Program-made: the position numbers and the translations under genes
Assembly: GCF_030164465.1 (NCBI RefSeq)
Contig: NZ_JASNJE010000020.1
Span: 1-64,000, forward strand
Origin: Sedimentitalea xiamensis
GTDB taxonomy: Bacteria > Pseudomonadota > Alphaproteobacteria > Rhodobacterales > Rhodobacteraceae
DNA: 64,000 bases
Direction: 5' to 3'
Shown here: positions 52,365 through 61,980 of the stretch, in pieces
How the letters are laid out: the number at the start of each line of letters is the position of its first letter
Numbering within the stretch: the first letter of the stretch is position 1
Notes under the pieces: generated by a model
The model's database searches: none
What the model was told of the DNA's origin: nothing
Seen by the model: the letters and a program-made list of their open reading frames with translations, nothing else

Positions 52365-53065
52365 GCGACGACACCGGCCTCCAGTTCCGTCCGGCCGATC
52401 CGGCGGAAGCGGACACGGTCGCCGACGTCGAACAGGAACGGCCGGGATTCGTCCTGCGTCAGGATCCGGGTCGGCGACCGGCCGATGATCCACCAGCCGG
52501 TCGGCATGGTGAGCGTCGAGACAAGGCATTGCGGCCCGGCGATCAGCACGCTGCCGGCGGGCACGTCGCGCACCGCGACCGGTTTTCGCGGCAGGCGGAT
52601 GCGGTCCGGAACCCCCCCGAGATAGGCGTAGCCGGGGGCGAAGCCATACATGAACACGTCATACCTGCCGGCGAGATGGGCGGCGATGACGTCGTCGCGG
52701 CTCAATCCGCACGCGGTCGCGACCGCTTCCAGGTCCGGGGCGAAATCGCCGTCATAACAGACAAGCACCTCTTGCGATCCGGGAGTCGCATCGGGCCGGC
52801 TCTCCCCGCCGATCCGGCGCAGCGCCTGCTGCCGGACCGATCCGTGATCGCAGATCAGCGGATCGAAGTGGATCAGAAGGCTCGCGTAGGCCGGCACCGA
52901 TTCCAGGAAACCGTCGAACGGATCGGCCGCGAGCGCCTCGTCCAGCTGCCGCACGCGGGCATTCGTTTCGCGATCGATCGTCTCGCCGAACTCGACCAGC
53001 AGGCCATGTTCGGCCACCGGGCTGAAACAGGGAAAGCGCTGTTCCGCCCGCGCCCTGCCAGTCAT
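52361..53065 (-). CDS. pxpB: 5-oxoprolinase subunit PxpB (KipI family)
   Basis: 234 residues. KipI/AHS1 domain: LVEFGETIDRETNARV (about residue 20), VPAYASLLIHFDPL (about 56) and FMYGFAPGYAYLGGVP (about 145). Overlaps both neighbours by 4 bp. Normal length. Confidence 0.92.
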   Translation of the reverse strand: MTGRARAEQRFPCFSPVAEHGLLVEFGETIDRETNARVRQLDEALAADPFDGFLESVPAYASLLIHFDPLICDHGSVRQQALRRIGGESRPDATPGSQEVLVCYDGDFAPDLEAVATACGLSRDDVIAAHLAGRYDVFMYGFAPGYAYLGGVPDRIRLPRKPVAVRDVPAGSVLIAGPQCLVSTLTMPTGWWIIGRSPTRILTQDESRPFLFDVGDRVRFRRIGRTELEAGVVA

Positions 53066-53838
53066 GTCAACCGGCCTCGCCCCTGGACAAAGGGCTTGAG
53101 GAGAATACCCGCTCCGGCGAGCCTTTCCCGGATTCGCCGCGCCATGTCGACAGCGCCCGGCGTGTCCCCGTGAACGCAGATCGAATCCGCCGCCAGGGCG
53201 ATCCCGCCGCCATCGGGCAAGGGCATGTTTCCGGTCGCGAGAAACCGGATCAGCCGCTCGGAAATGGCCTCGGGGTCATGCAGCACGGCACCCTCGCGGG
53301 ATCTCGGGACCAGGCGCCCGTTGGGCAGATACGCACGGTCGGCGAAGACTTCGGAATAGACCCGAAGCCCGGCGTCCCGCCCCGCCAGTTCGAGTTCGCT
53401 GCCGGATATGGCGAGTATCGCCAGCTCGCCCGGAAGGACGCGGACCGCATCGACGATGGCGTCGGCGACCGGACGATCGTCCGCCGCGAGGTTTCCCAGG
53501 GCGCCATGCGGCTTTACATAGCGGACCTGCGCCCGCGCCAGGGCGGCCAGGGCCTGCAACGCGCCGACCTGTGCGGCGACCATGCGTGAAATCTCGGCCG
53601 GGGCCATGGGAATCACGCGCCGGCCAAAGCCGGTCCGGTCCGGATATCCGGGATGGGCGCCGATCACGACCCCGCGCTCCGCGGCCAGCGTGAGCGTCTC
53701 GAACATGGTGTCCGGATCGCTGGCATGCCCGCCGCAGGCGACATTGGCGGATGTCACGAGATCCAGCATCGCGCGGTCGTCACCCATGGCCCAGGGACCA
53801 TACCCTTCGCCCAGATCCGAATTGAGGTCGATCTGCAT
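53062..53838 (-). CDS. pxpA: 5-oxoprolinase subunit PxpA (LamB/YcsF family)
   Basis: 258 residues from the ATG at 53838, giving the family's exact N-terminus IDLNSDLGEGYGPW. Further motifs ANVACGGHASDP (about residue 34), GAHPGYPDR (about 59) and VKPHGALGN (about 108). First gene of pxpABC. Confidence 0.94.
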   Translation of the reverse strand: MQIDLNSDLGEGYGPWAMGDDRAMLDLVTSANVACGGHASDPDTMFETLTLAAERGVVIGAHPGYPDRTGFGRRVIPMAPAEISRMVAAQVGALQALAALARAQVRYVKPHGALGNLAADDRPVADAIVDAVRVLPGELAILAISGSELELAGRDAGLRVYSEVFADRAYLPNGRLVPRSREGAVLHDPEAISERLIRFLATGNMPLPDGGGIALAADSICVHGDTPGAVDMARRIRERLAGAGILLKPFVQGRGRLT

Positions 53839-53851
53839 GCCGGGCCTCCTG

Positions 53852-54205
53852 TCAGCGACCGGGCTTGCCGGTGGCCCGGATCGACAGGACGACGCCCGCG
53901 CCATCCAGCCTGTCGACAGAGGTGAAGCCGGTCCGGTTCCGCCGCCGGCCCGACATCATGACCGGTATCTTCGCCGCCGCCTCGGGCGGCTGGCAGAGTT
54001 GCAGTTGCGTGTTCGGCGGATTGCAGACGCGGTATTTCATCTGGCTGAATGCCTCCGGGTTGGGAACATCAAGATCGGTGTATTCCGACAGCGGCGGATA
54101 GTCGACCCAAGGCCCGATGCCGATGGATTCATGGCAGACCTTCGACTTGTCGATATCGTGTACCACGATACAGATGTGATGCAGTTTGCGGAAGACCGGG
54201 TTCAT
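53852..54205 (-). pseudogene. VOC-family protein with internal deletion
   Basis: 117 residues from the ATG at 54205 (AAGGAG upstream). The first module is intact (FRKLHHICIVVHD, GIGPWVDYPPLSEY, NTQLQLCQPPE), but the second jumps straight to KIPVMMSGRRRNRTGFTSVD and ends VVLSIRATGKPGR. About 30-35 residues that normally follow QPPE, including the second-module histidine strand (FHLGF type), are missing in frame. The last ligand Glu is Ser. Probably inactive. Identification is from the family pattern. Confidence 0.75.
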
Positions 54206-54210
54206 CGCGG

Positions 54211-54354
54211 TCACTCCTTCACCGGAGCGGTGTAGTTCAGGCCGCCCTTGAGGTTCACGGCCAGGGTGCGGTCGGATTGCTCTTCGGTGACATCGAGGAA
54301 ATCCGCGACCGGGCAGATGCCCGCGTTGTTCACCATGACGCCGATCCGGCCAGG
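54211..54354 (-). pseudogene. short-chain dehydrogenase fragment
   Basis: Minus-strand reading GRIGVMVNNAGICPVADFL then DVTEEQSDRTLAVNLKGGLNYT is the NNAG-to-beta-5 portion of an SDR enzyme. It lacks the N-terminal TGxxxGxG nucleotide site, begins where the IS21 remnant ends, and after NYT reads APVKE and stops, without the Ser-Tyr-Lys catalytic region. Dead fragment; its stop overlaps the VOC frame. Confidence 0.8.
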
Positions 54355-54363
54355 GTTATCTAG

Positions 54364-54580
54364 GATTGGCGGCACTATCTGGCGGTGATCCAGCGCAAAC
54401 CCGGTGCCCTGCGCCCCTCTCGCCAGATTGCTCCACCATGACGAAGACGCCGTTCTGTATGCCGTGGAGCTGGCGCCGGAAGCCGGCGTGCCGACCAAGA
54501 CGTACATCCTGAACCTGCTCCACAGGCTGATCGACCGCAAGCAGACCGACGAGGCCGGCGTCGAACGTTCTCTGATTTAG
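54364..54580 (+). pseudogene. IS21-family istA transposase remnant
   Basis: Plus-strand WRHYLAVIQRKPGALR (54364 onward) and, in a second frame, LHHDEDAVLYAVELAPEAG and VPTKTYILNLLHRL (54431 onward) match the C-terminal part of IstA proteins (typically WRHYL-VIQRKPGALRNG ... AVELALEAGVPTKTHVLNLLHRLVDG). The intervening segment is deleted, with a frameshift, and the rest of istA and istB are absent. Abuts the SDR fragment. Confidence 0.78.
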
Positions 54581-54708
54581 CGTGAAATCAACCGGTCGTA
54601 ACTGGCGCCGCCGGACCTTTGGGCCCGCGCCCGCGTCTGGTCGCCCATCTTTCCGTTTTCCGGGGGATGGCTCCGCCTCGGCCTGCCGGGAACCGAAACC
54701 GATTGGGA

Positions 54709-56181
54709 TCAGCCGGAGGCGGCACTGGCCAACGGCCGACCGGCCAATTCCAGCAGGCCCCCGACATCGAGATGTTCTTCCAGGTGGTCGGCCAAGGCGT
54801 CCAGCGTGGTCTCCACGCCCGCATCATAGCCCGCCATCGAGGCGATGCCGAAATCGGCCAGCCAGGCCGCGCGGAAGGCATCGTCGCGGAACATGCCGTG
54901 CAGGTAGCTGCCCTGTACCCGCCCGCTAACGCTGACGGCCCCCTCGGGGATCCCCGCCACATGGGCGAAGGGGCGCGCGCGGTCGGGACCCTCGCTCCGG
55001 CCGATGTGGATCTCGTAACCGCGAAACCCCGCGCCGCTGGCTGCATGCACGGCCTGAACCTCGATCAGCCGCTTGTCCGCCGTCATCACAGTGTCGATGT
55101 CCAGCAGCGATAGCCCGGCATCCTCCCCGGCGTCGCCCTCGATCCCGTCGGGATCCGCCACGCGGCGCCCGAGCATCTGGTAGCCGCCGCAGATCCCCAG
55201 CACATAGCCGCCGCGGCGCAGATGGGCGGCGAGGTCGCCTTCCCAGCCCTGCGCGCGCAGGAAGGCAAGGTCGCCACGGGTGGATTTGGTGCCGGGCAGG
55301 ATCACCACGTCGGCATCGCCCGGAATGGCGCGGCCGGGGCCGAGCATGGTGAGCCGCACGCCCGGCTCCTGCGCCAGAGGGTCGAGATCGTCGAAATTGG
55401 CGATGCGGGAGAGGCAGAGGCAGACGACATGCAGCCCGGAGGCACGCCGGGGCGCATCGAGATCAAGCGCATCCTCGGCGGGGAGTTTCCAGGCCCCGGG
55501 GAACCACGGCGCCACACCGAAACCGCGCCAGCCGGTGCGCGATTCGATCATGTGGTAGCCATCATCGAAGAGCGCCGGGTCACCCCGGAACTTGTTGATC
55601 AGAAAGCCTTTGATGAGCACCGCATCCGCAGGGTCGATCACCGCCTGGGTGCCGACGATCTGGGCGATCACGCCGCCCCGGTCGATATCGCCCGCCAGCA
55701 CCACCGGCACGCCTGCTGCCCGCGCAAAGCCCATGTTGGCGATGTCCCCGCGCCGCAGGTTCACCTCCGCCGGGCTGCCCGCGCCCTCGACGATCACGAG
55801 GTCATGGGCCACGCGCAGACGGGCGTAGCTCTCCAGAACCCGTTCCAGCAGCTGCGGCTTCAGCTTGTAATAGTCCCGCGCCCGCGCCGTGGTCAGCCGC
55901 TTGCCCTGCACGATCACCTGCGCGCCCACGTCTGTCTCGGGCTTCAGGAGAACGGGGTTCATGTCGGTATGAAGCGGCAACCCGCAGGCCATCGCCTGCA
56001 GCGCCTGCGCCCGGCCGATCTCGCCGCCATCGGCCGTGACGGCGGCGTTGTTGGACATGTTCTGCGGCTTGAACGGCGCCACCGAAAGCCCGCGACGCCG
56101 GGCCGCCCGGCACAGCCCGGCAACGAGCATCGACTTGCCCACGTTCGAGCCCGTGCCCTGGATCATGAGGGAGCCGGTCAT
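54709..56181 (-). CDS. cobQ: cobyric acid synthase
   Basis: 490 residues from the ATG at 56181. Dethiobiotin-synthetase-like ATP domain ([18 protein letters not shown], residues 6-23; [13 protein letters not shown] about 37) and class-I glutaminase domain with nucleophile in [11 protein letters not shown] (about 330) and histidine in GSYLHGMF (about 430). Amidates adenosyl-cobyrinic diamide at four side chains. Confidence 0.96.
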   Translation of the reverse strand: MTGSLMIQGTGSNVGKSMLVAGLCRAARRRGLSVAPFKPQNMSNNAAVTADGGEIGRAQALQAMACGLPLHTDMNPVLLKPETDVGAQVIVQGKRLTTARARDYYKLKPQLLERVLESYARLRVAHDLVIVEGAGSPAEVNLRRGDIANMGFARAAGVPVVLAGDIDRGGVIAQIVGTQAVIDPADAVLIKGFLINKFRGDPALFDDGYHMIESRTGWRGFGVAPWFPGAWKLPAEDALDLDAPRRASGLHVVCLCLSRIANFDDLDPLAQEPGVRLTMLGPGRAIPGDADVVILPGTKSTRGDLAFLRAQGWEGDLAAHLRRGGYVLGICGGYQMLGRRVADPDGIEGDAGEDAGLSLLDIDTVMTADKRLIEVQAVHAASGAGFRGYEIHIGRSEGPDRARPFAHVAGIPEGAVSVSGRVQGSYLHGMFRDDAFRAAWLADFGIASMAGYDAGVETTLDALADHLEEHLDVGGLLELAGRPLASAASG

Positions 56182-56226
56182 CGGTCGTTCATGACCGGTG
56201 CTGCGCACACGCCCCGCCGACACCGA

Positions 56227-56853
56227 TCAAAACTCCACCCCCTTCTGCGCCTTCACCCCATCCCGGAACGGGTGCTTTATCAACGTCATCTCGGTCACAA
56301 GGTCTGCCGCTTCGATCAGTTCGGGCCTGGCGTTGCGCCCGGTGAGGCACACATGGGTCATCCGCGGCTTCTCGTGCAGCAGGAAGTCCACGACCTCGTC
56401 GATGTCGAGATAGTCGTTGCGCAGGGCGATGTTGATCTCGTCAAGCAGGACGAACTGCACCTCGGGGTCGAGAATCTGGGCCTTGGCGATCTCCCATCCG
56501 TTGCGGGCGGCGGCGATGTCGCGCTCGCGGTCCTGGGTTTCCCAGGTGAAACCCTCGCCCGAGATGAAGAAGCGGCATTCCCCGGCAAAGCGGCCCTGAA
56601 TCATCTGCGCCTCGCCGGTCACCCAGTTGCCCTTGATGAACTGCACCACCGCGCAGGGCATCTGGTGGGCGATGCAGCGCAGAATCATCCCGAAGCCCGA
56701 AGACGACTTGCCCTTGCCCTTTCCGGTATGGACGATGACAAGGCCCTTCTCCTCGGTCTTGCCCTCCATCATCCGGTCGCGCGCGGCCTTGATCTTCTTC
56801 ATCTTCTCGCTGTGGCGGGCGTTGACCTCGGCCTCGGCGTCTATTTCCGGCAT
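56227..56853 (-). CDS. cobO: cob(I)yrinic acid a,c-diamide adenosyltransferase (CobA/CobO type)
   Basis: 208 residues from the ATG at 56853 (AAGGAG upstream). P-loop HTGKGKGKSSSGFG (about residue 39) and VLLDEINIALRND (about 125). Adds the adenosyl ligand to the corrinoid. 45 bp upstream of cobQ on the same strand, so cobO-cobQ form an operon. Confidence 0.95.
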   Translation of the reverse strand: MPEIDAEAEVNARHSEKMKKIKAARDRMMEGKTEEKGLVIVHTGKGKGKSSSGFGMILRCIAHQMPCAVVQFIKGNWVTGEAQMIQGRFAGECRFFISGEGFTWETQDRERDIAAARNGWEIAKAQILDPEVQFVLLDEINIALRNDYLDIDEVVDFLLHEKPRMTHVCLTGRNARPELIEAADLVTEMTLIKHPFRDGVKAQKGVEF

Positions 56854-56899
56854 GCTGCGCTCCTTCACTTGACATCGCGGCGTTTTGGGGCGCATCTGG

Positions 56900-57090
56900 C
56901 CCGGTGCTGGTGCCTGTGTAAACAGGTGAAAAGGGAATGCGCCAGCCCGGGCCACCGGGTCAAGCGCAGCCGCCCCCGCGACCGTGACCGGATACGCCGC
57001 TCCATGCCACTGGCTTTGATGCCGGGAAGGCGGAGTGGCTCCGGAGGCTCCGCCTCCGGGATCCGCAAGCCGGGAGACCTGCCAGCCTGA
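56900..57090 (+). ncRNA. cobalamin riboswitch
   Basis: On the plus strand the conserved elements appear in order: GTGCC then AAAAGGGAA (56930s), GCAGCCGCCCCCGCGACCGT (about 56970-56990), GCCACTGG (57006) with GGGAAGGCGG, and the B12 box AGCCGGGAGACCTGCC at 57068-57083. This matches the AdoCbl/B12-element consensus. It would shut down the DUF1636-cobW-cobN-cobG-cobH-cobI operon at high B12. A GTGCCG/CGGCAC pairing downstream (57113 and about 57141) may form the expression platform. CobO lies on the opposite strand. Confidence 0.92.
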
Positions 57091-57184
57091 CGTAAGAACC
57101 AACCGGACGGGGTGTGCCGGTGTCGGGCCTTGCCTAGCGCGGCACGCCTGCACGCATTCCCCGCCAAGCAGGACTGGAGCCCGA

Positions 57185-57577
57185 GTGAGCGTGGCCGAAA
57201 CCGAATTGCTGGTCTGCATCAAGTGCCGACAGGGGCCGGAGAACCCGTTGGGTGACGACCGCCGCCCCGGACGCAGGCTATATGACCGCCTGACCGAAGC
57301 CGGGGCGCCTGAGGGCGTGCGGCTCCGCGCCGTCGAATGCCTTCAGAACTGCGACTACGGCTGCACGATCGCCCTGCGGGGCGGCACCCGTTGGATCTAT
57401 GTCTACGGCAACGTTGACGAGGTGGAGGCGGTCGAGACCCTGCTCGACGGCGCTGCCCGTTACGCCGCCACCGCCGACGGGCTGATCCCCTGGCGGGAGC
57501 GGCCCGACCACTTCAAGCGCAACTGTGTCGCCCGCATTCCGCCTGCCAATTTCCCCGATCCCCTTGAGGAGGACTGA
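57185..57577 (+). CDS. DUF1636 cysteine-rich metal-binding protein
   Basis: 130 residues, GTG start with GGAG upstream. Cysteines in LVCIKCRQG (residues about 9-17) and VECLQNCDYGCTIAL (about 47-61) suggest an iron-sulfur or metal centre. DUF1636 genes are often found next to cobalt/cobalamin genes. First gene after the B12 riboswitch; 3 bp before cobW. Role unproven; cobalt or redox supply for cobaltochelation is a guess. Confidence 0.85.
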   Translation: MSVAETELLVCIKCRQGPENPLGDDRRPGRRLYDRLTEAGAPEGVRLRAVECLQNCDYGCTIALRGGTRWIYVYGNVDEVEAVETLLDGAARYAATADGLIPWRERPDHFKRNCVARIPPANFPDPLEED

Positions 57578-57580
57578 CCC

Positions 57581-58636
57581 ATGGCCGATCTCGCCAAGCT
57601 CCCCGTCACCGTCATCACCGGCTTTCTCGGCTCCGGCAAGACCACGCTGATCAGCCAGCTGATGCAGAACCCCGGCGGCAAGCGCCTTGCCGTGGTGGTC
57701 AACGAGTTCGGCGACGTCGGCGTCGATGGTGATATCCTCAAGAGCTGCGCCATCCCCGATTGCCCGGCCGAGAATATCGTCGAGCTGGCAAACGGCTGCA
57801 TCTGCTGCACCGTGGCCGATGATTTCATCCCCACCATCGAGGCGCTGATGAAGCTCGATCCGCGCCCCGATCACATCCTGATCGAAACCTCCGGCCTGGC
57901 GCTCCCCAAGCCGCTGCTCAAGGCATTCGACTGGCCCGATATCCGCTCGAAGATCACCGTCGACGGCGTGATCGCCCTGGCGGACGCCGAAGCCGTGGCG
58001 GCGGGCCGCTTCGCGCCCGACGTGGCCGCGGTGGATGCCCAGCGTCTGGCCGACGAGAGCATCGACCACGAGACCCCGCTCTCGGAGGTGTTCGAGGATC
58101 AGATCTCCTGCGCCGACATCATCCTGCTCACCAAGCCCGATCTGGCGGGTCCCGAGGGCGTGGCGAAAGCGCGCGAGATCATCGCCGCCGAGGCCCCCCG
58201 CCCGATCCCGGTGGTCGAGGTCGCCGAGGGGGTGGTGGACCCCCGCGTGATTCTCGGGCTCGAGGCCGCGGCGGAAGACGACATGGAGGCCCGCCCCAGC
58301 CATCACGACACGCCCCATGTTCACGACCACGACGATTTCGAGAGCATCGCGGTGGAGATCCCCGAACTGTCCGATCCGGCCGTTCTGGTGAGGGTCATCG
58401 AAGGGCTGGCGAAGGAGAACAACATTCTGCGGGTGAAAGGCTACGCCGCCGTCATCGGCAAGCCGATGCGGCTTCTGGTGCAGGCCGTGGGCGCCCGGGT
58501 GCGCCACCAGTATGATCGGCCATGGGCGGTTGGCGAAGGCCGGCAGGGCAAGCTCGTGGTGATCGCCGAGCATGACGACATCGACGAAGCCGCGATCCGC
58601 ACCGCCCTCGGGATTGTCGCCGAGGCAGCAGAATGA
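57581..58636 (+). CDS. cobW: CobW GTPase (cobalt metallochaperone)
   Basis: 351 residues. Walker A GFLGSGKTT (residues 14-22), metal-binding CICC (73-76), LLTKPDLAG as base-recognition motif, a His/Asp-rich segment SHHDTPHVHDHDD (about residue 238) and a CobW C-terminal domain. Known to supply cobalt for the aerobic pathway. 65 bp before cobN. Confidence 0.95.
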   Translation: MADLAKLPVTVITGFLGSGKTTLISQLMQNPGGKRLAVVVNEFGDVGVDGDILKSCAIPDCPAENIVELANGCICCTVADDFIPTIEALMKLDPRPDHILIETSGLALPKPLLKAFDWPDIRSKITVDGVIALADAEAVAAGRFAPDVAAVDAQRLADESIDHETPLSEVFEDQISCADIILLTKPDLAGPEGVAKAREIIAAEAPRPIPVVEVAEGVVDPRVILGLEAAAEDDMEARPSHHDTPHVHDHDDFESIAVEIPELSDPAVLVRVIEGLAKENNILRVKGYAAVIGKPMRLLVQAVGARVRHQYDRPWAVGEGRQGKLVVIAEHDDIDEAAIRTALGIVAEAAE

Positions 58637-58701
58637 CCTAGGGGTGGCGATCTGCCCACCGCCGGCCACCGCCCCGCCCAACCTCCCTGGATGATGCGCC
58701 C

Positions 58702-61700
58702 ATGCATGTGATCTTCCGCGAAAGCCACGGCCTCGAAGAAAGCGAGACGCCAACAGACCTCGGCCAAAGCCCAGCCGAGCTGGTGGTGCTGTCGTTTTCC
58801 GACAGCGACCTTGGCGCCTTCGCGGAGGCTTGGCATCGCGGCGGCGGCGCAGAGGACGGCCTGCCCACCCTGCGGCTCGCCAACCTGACGGCGCTGAAGC
58901 ACCCGCTCTCTGTCGATACCTATGTCAAGGCCACTCTGGAGGGGGCCAAGGGCATCCTCATCCGTCTGATCGGCGGCGTGCCCTACTGGACCTACGGGCT
59001 CCAGCAGGTGCGTGCGCTGGCCGAGGCGAAGGGCATCGCCCTCGCCGTCCTGCCCGCCGATGGCCGCCCTGATCCCCGGCTCGACGAGGTTTCAACGCTG
59101 CCGGTCTCCACGCTCCGCCGCCTCGCGCAGCTCTGCGACACCGGCGGTGTCGTGGCTTCGCAGGTGGCACTGGCGCAGATGGCGCTCGCTGCCGGGCTCT
59201 ACGCCGGCCCCGTTCCCGGCTCCAAGGCGCTGCCATCGATGGGTGCGTGGTCGCCCGCGCGCGGAGTGTTCCAGCCCGAGCATGGCCCCAAGGCGGGCAG
59301 CCGCGTCCTCATCGCCTTCTACCGCTCATACCTCGTCGCCGCCGACACGGCGCCGATCGAGGCTCTGATCGCGGGGTTCGAGGCCAGGGGCCACGAAGTG
59401 CTGGCGCTCTACGCCCCCTCGCTCAAGGCCCCCGAGGCCACGGCATGGCTGCGCGAGCGGGTCTCGGCCTTCGCCCCGGACGCCATCGTCAACGCCACCG
59501 CCTTCTCGGGCCGCGCCGAGGGGGGCAGCTCGCCGCTCGACGTGGGCGATGTGCCGGTGTTTCAGGTGGCGCTCGCCACCTCCCGGCGCAAGGCCTGGGC
59601 CGAGGCCGCGCGCGGGCTCTCGCCGGCCGACCTCGCCATGCATGTGGTGCTGCCCGAGGTGGATGGGCGGATCATGGGCGGCGTCGTCTCCTTCAAGGAG
59701 CCGGGCAAGCGCGACCCAAAGCTGGAATATTCCCGCTTCGCCCACCGCGCCGAGGCCGAGCGCATCGCCGCCACCGTCGCCCGTGTCGGGGGCTGGCTGC
59801 ATCTCGCCCGGCTTGCACCGCAAGAGCGCCGCATCGCGCTGCTGCTCTCCACCTACCCCGGCAAGAACTGGCAGATGGGCCACGCCGTGGGCCTCGACGC
59901 GCCCGCCTCGGTGGAAGCGATCCTTGAAGACCTCAGCTGCGGGAGGGAGGATACCCACCAACCCCTCACCGATGCGTTGCAGACCGAAACCGCAAGCTGG
60001 CCCCTCGCAGCCTATCTCGCGGCTCTTGCCGACCTCCCGCAATCCCTCCGAAACGCTCTCTCCACCGCCTGGGGCGCCCCCGAAGACGACCCGGATTGCC
60101 ACGGCGCGGCCTTCCACTTCGCCCTCACCCGCCGGGGCAACGCCCTCGTCGCCCTGCAACCCGAGCGCGGCACGCCGCACAGCCGCGCCGACGATTACCA
60201 CGATCTCTCCCGCACCCCGCGCCACGCCTATGTGGCCTTCTACCTCTGGCTCCAGCGCGAGGTGGATGTGCTCATCCACATCGGCGCCCACGGCACGCTC
60301 GAATGGCTGCCCGGCAAATCCGTCGCCCTCTCGGCCGAATGCTGGCCCGAGGCGCTGACGGGCAGCCTGCCGGTGATCTACCCCTTCATCGTCAACGACC
60401 CGGGCGAAGCGGCGCAGGCCAAGCGCCGGATCGGGGCGGTGACACTCGGCCACCTCCCGCCGCCACTGAAGGCTTCGGGCACCCCCACCCGGCTGGCCCG
60501 GCTGGAGGCGCTGCTCGACGAGTTTTCCAACGCCGACGGGCTCGACCCCAGACGCCGCGACCGGCTGCAGGCCTCCATCCGCGACGAGGCGCAGGCGCTG
60601 GGGGTGGAGGCCGATCTCGGCCTCGATACCGCTACCTCTGCGGCGGATGCGATCACCCGGATCGACCGCTTCGTCTGCGACGTGAAAGAGAGCCAGTTCG
60701 GTGAGGGTCTGCACATCTGGGGCCGCCCCGCCCGGCCCGGCGCACCCTTCGAGACCGGGGCCTCGGTGCAGGCCGAGCGCCAATCGCTGCTCGATGCGCT
60801 GAACGGAAAGCGCATCGCCGCGGGCCCCTCCGGCTCGCCCTACCGGGGCCGGACCGACGTGCTGCCCACGGGCCGCAACATCTACACCACCGATCCCCGC
60901 TCGGTGCCGACCCGCGCAGCCCATGCCCAGGGCGTCAAGCTGGCCGAGGAACTGGTGCGCCGCCACCTCCAGGACGAGGGCGACTACCCGCGCGGCCTCA
61001 TCGTCGATCTCTGGGGTTCGGCCACCATGCGCACCGCCGGCGAGGAATTTGCCATGGCGCTGCACCTGCTCGGCTGCAAGCCGGTCTGGGACGAGGGATC
61101 GGAACGTGTCTCCGGCATCGAGGTGCTGCCCATCGCCGAGCTCGACCGCCCCCGCCTCGATGTCACCCTCCGCGTCTCCGGCCTCTTTCGGGATGTCTTT
61201 CCGGCCCTCTCCGCACTCTTCTCCAGCGCCGTCCGCGCCCTCACCGAGCGCGACGAGACCCCGGAATGGAACCCCTATGCAGGCCGCGAGGCCAGTCCCC
61301 GCGTCTACGGGCCCGCGCCGGGCCATTTCGGCCTCGGCATGACCGCCGCGCTCGAAGACTACTCCGAGGAGAGCCGCCGCGCCGCGGGCGAGGCCTGGCT
61401 GGCCGCCTCGGCCTGGGCGCTCGACGGGGAGGCGGTCACGCGGGATGCGGCGGGGCTCCACGCCCGCGTCGCCGGGGCCGAGGCATTCGTCCACCCACAA
61501 GACCTGCCCGAGACCGACCTGCTGCTCGCCGCCGATTACGCCGCCCATGAAGCCGGCTTTGCCGCCGCCCAAGCCGTCACCGGCGGCAAGGCGGCCCTCT
61601 ACCACCTCGACAACACCGATCCCGCCCGCCCCCGCGCCCGCGCACTCCCCGAGGAGATCGCCCGCGTGGTGCAGGCCCGCGCCGCCAATCCCGCCTGGAT

Positions 61701-61980
61701 CGCGGGGATGCGCGCGCACGGTTTTCGCGGGGCCGCCGAGATCGCCGCCACGCTCGACCACATGGCGAGTTTTGCTCACCTCGCCGGCGTGGTGGCGCCC
61801 CATCTCTTCGACCTCTACCACGAGGCGACCCTGGGCGATGCGGAGGTGGCTGCCTTCCTCGAAGAGGCCAACCCCGAGGCGCTGGCCGCCATGAAGGGAC
61901 GCTTTCGCGCCCTGCTGGATGCGGGCCTCTGGCAGACCCGCCGCAACTCGGTTCTGGCTGAGCCGGAGCCGGGCGAATGA
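58702..61980 (+). CDS. cobN: cobaltochelatase large subunit CobN
   Basis: 1,092 residues, shorter than the classical Pseudomonas denitrificans enzyme (about 1,275) but with the full CobN/BchH domain and family motifs such as HIGAHGTLEWLPGKSVALS (about residue 531) and GRPARPGAPFETG. Inserts cobalt into hydrogenobyrinic a,c-diamide, with CobS and CobT encoded elsewhere. Overlaps cobG by 4 bp. Confidence 0.96.
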   Translation: MHVIFRESHGLEESETPTDLGQSPAELVVLSFSDSDLGAFAEAWHRGGGAEDGLPTLRLANLTALKHPLSVDTYVKATLEGAKGILIRLIGGVPYWTYGLQQVRALAEAKGIALAVLPADGRPDPRLDEVSTLPVSTLRRLAQLCDTGGVVASQVALAQMALAAGLYAGPVPGSKALPSMGAWSPARGVFQPEHGPKAGSRVLIAFYRSYLVAADTAPIEALIAGFEARGHEVLALYAPSLKAPEATAWLRERVSAFAPDAIVNATAFSGRAEGGSSPLDVGDVPVFQVALATSRRKAWAEAARGLSPADLAMHVVLPEVDGRIMGGVVSFKEPGKRDPKLEYSRFAHRAEAERIAATVARVGGWLHLARLAPQERRIALLLSTYPGKNWQMGHAVGLDAPASVEAILEDLSCGREDTHQPLTDALQTETASWPLAAYLAALADLPQSLRNALSTAWGAPEDDPDCHGAAFHFALTRRGNALVALQPERGTPHSRADDYHDLSRTPRHAYVAFYLWLQREVDVLIHIGAHGTLEWLPGKSVALSAECWPEALTGSLPVIYPFIVNDPGEAAQAKRRIGAVTLGHLPPPLKASGTPTRLARLEALLDEFSNADGLDPRRRDRLQASIRDEAQALGVEADLGLDTATSAADAITRIDRFVCDVKESQFGEGLHIWGRPARPGAPFETGASVQAERQSLLDALNGKRIAAGPSGSPYRGRTDVLPTGRNIYTTDPRSVPTRAAHAQGVKLAEELVRRHLQDEGDYPRGLIVDLWGSATMRTAGEEFAMALHLLGCKPVWDEGSERVSGIEVLPIAELDRPRLDVTLRVSGLFRDVFPALSALFSSAVRALTERDETPEWNPYAGREASPRVYGPAPGHFGLGMTAALEDYSEESRRAAGEAWLAASAWALDGEAVTRDAAGLHARVAGAEAFVHPQDLPETDLLLAADYAAHEAGFAAAQAVTGGKAALYHLDNTDPARPRARALPEEIARVVQARAANPAWIAGMRAHGFRGAAEIAATLDHMASFAHLAGVVAPHLFDLYHEATLGDAEVAAFLEEANPEALAAMKGRFRALLDAGLWQTRRNSVLAEPEPGE

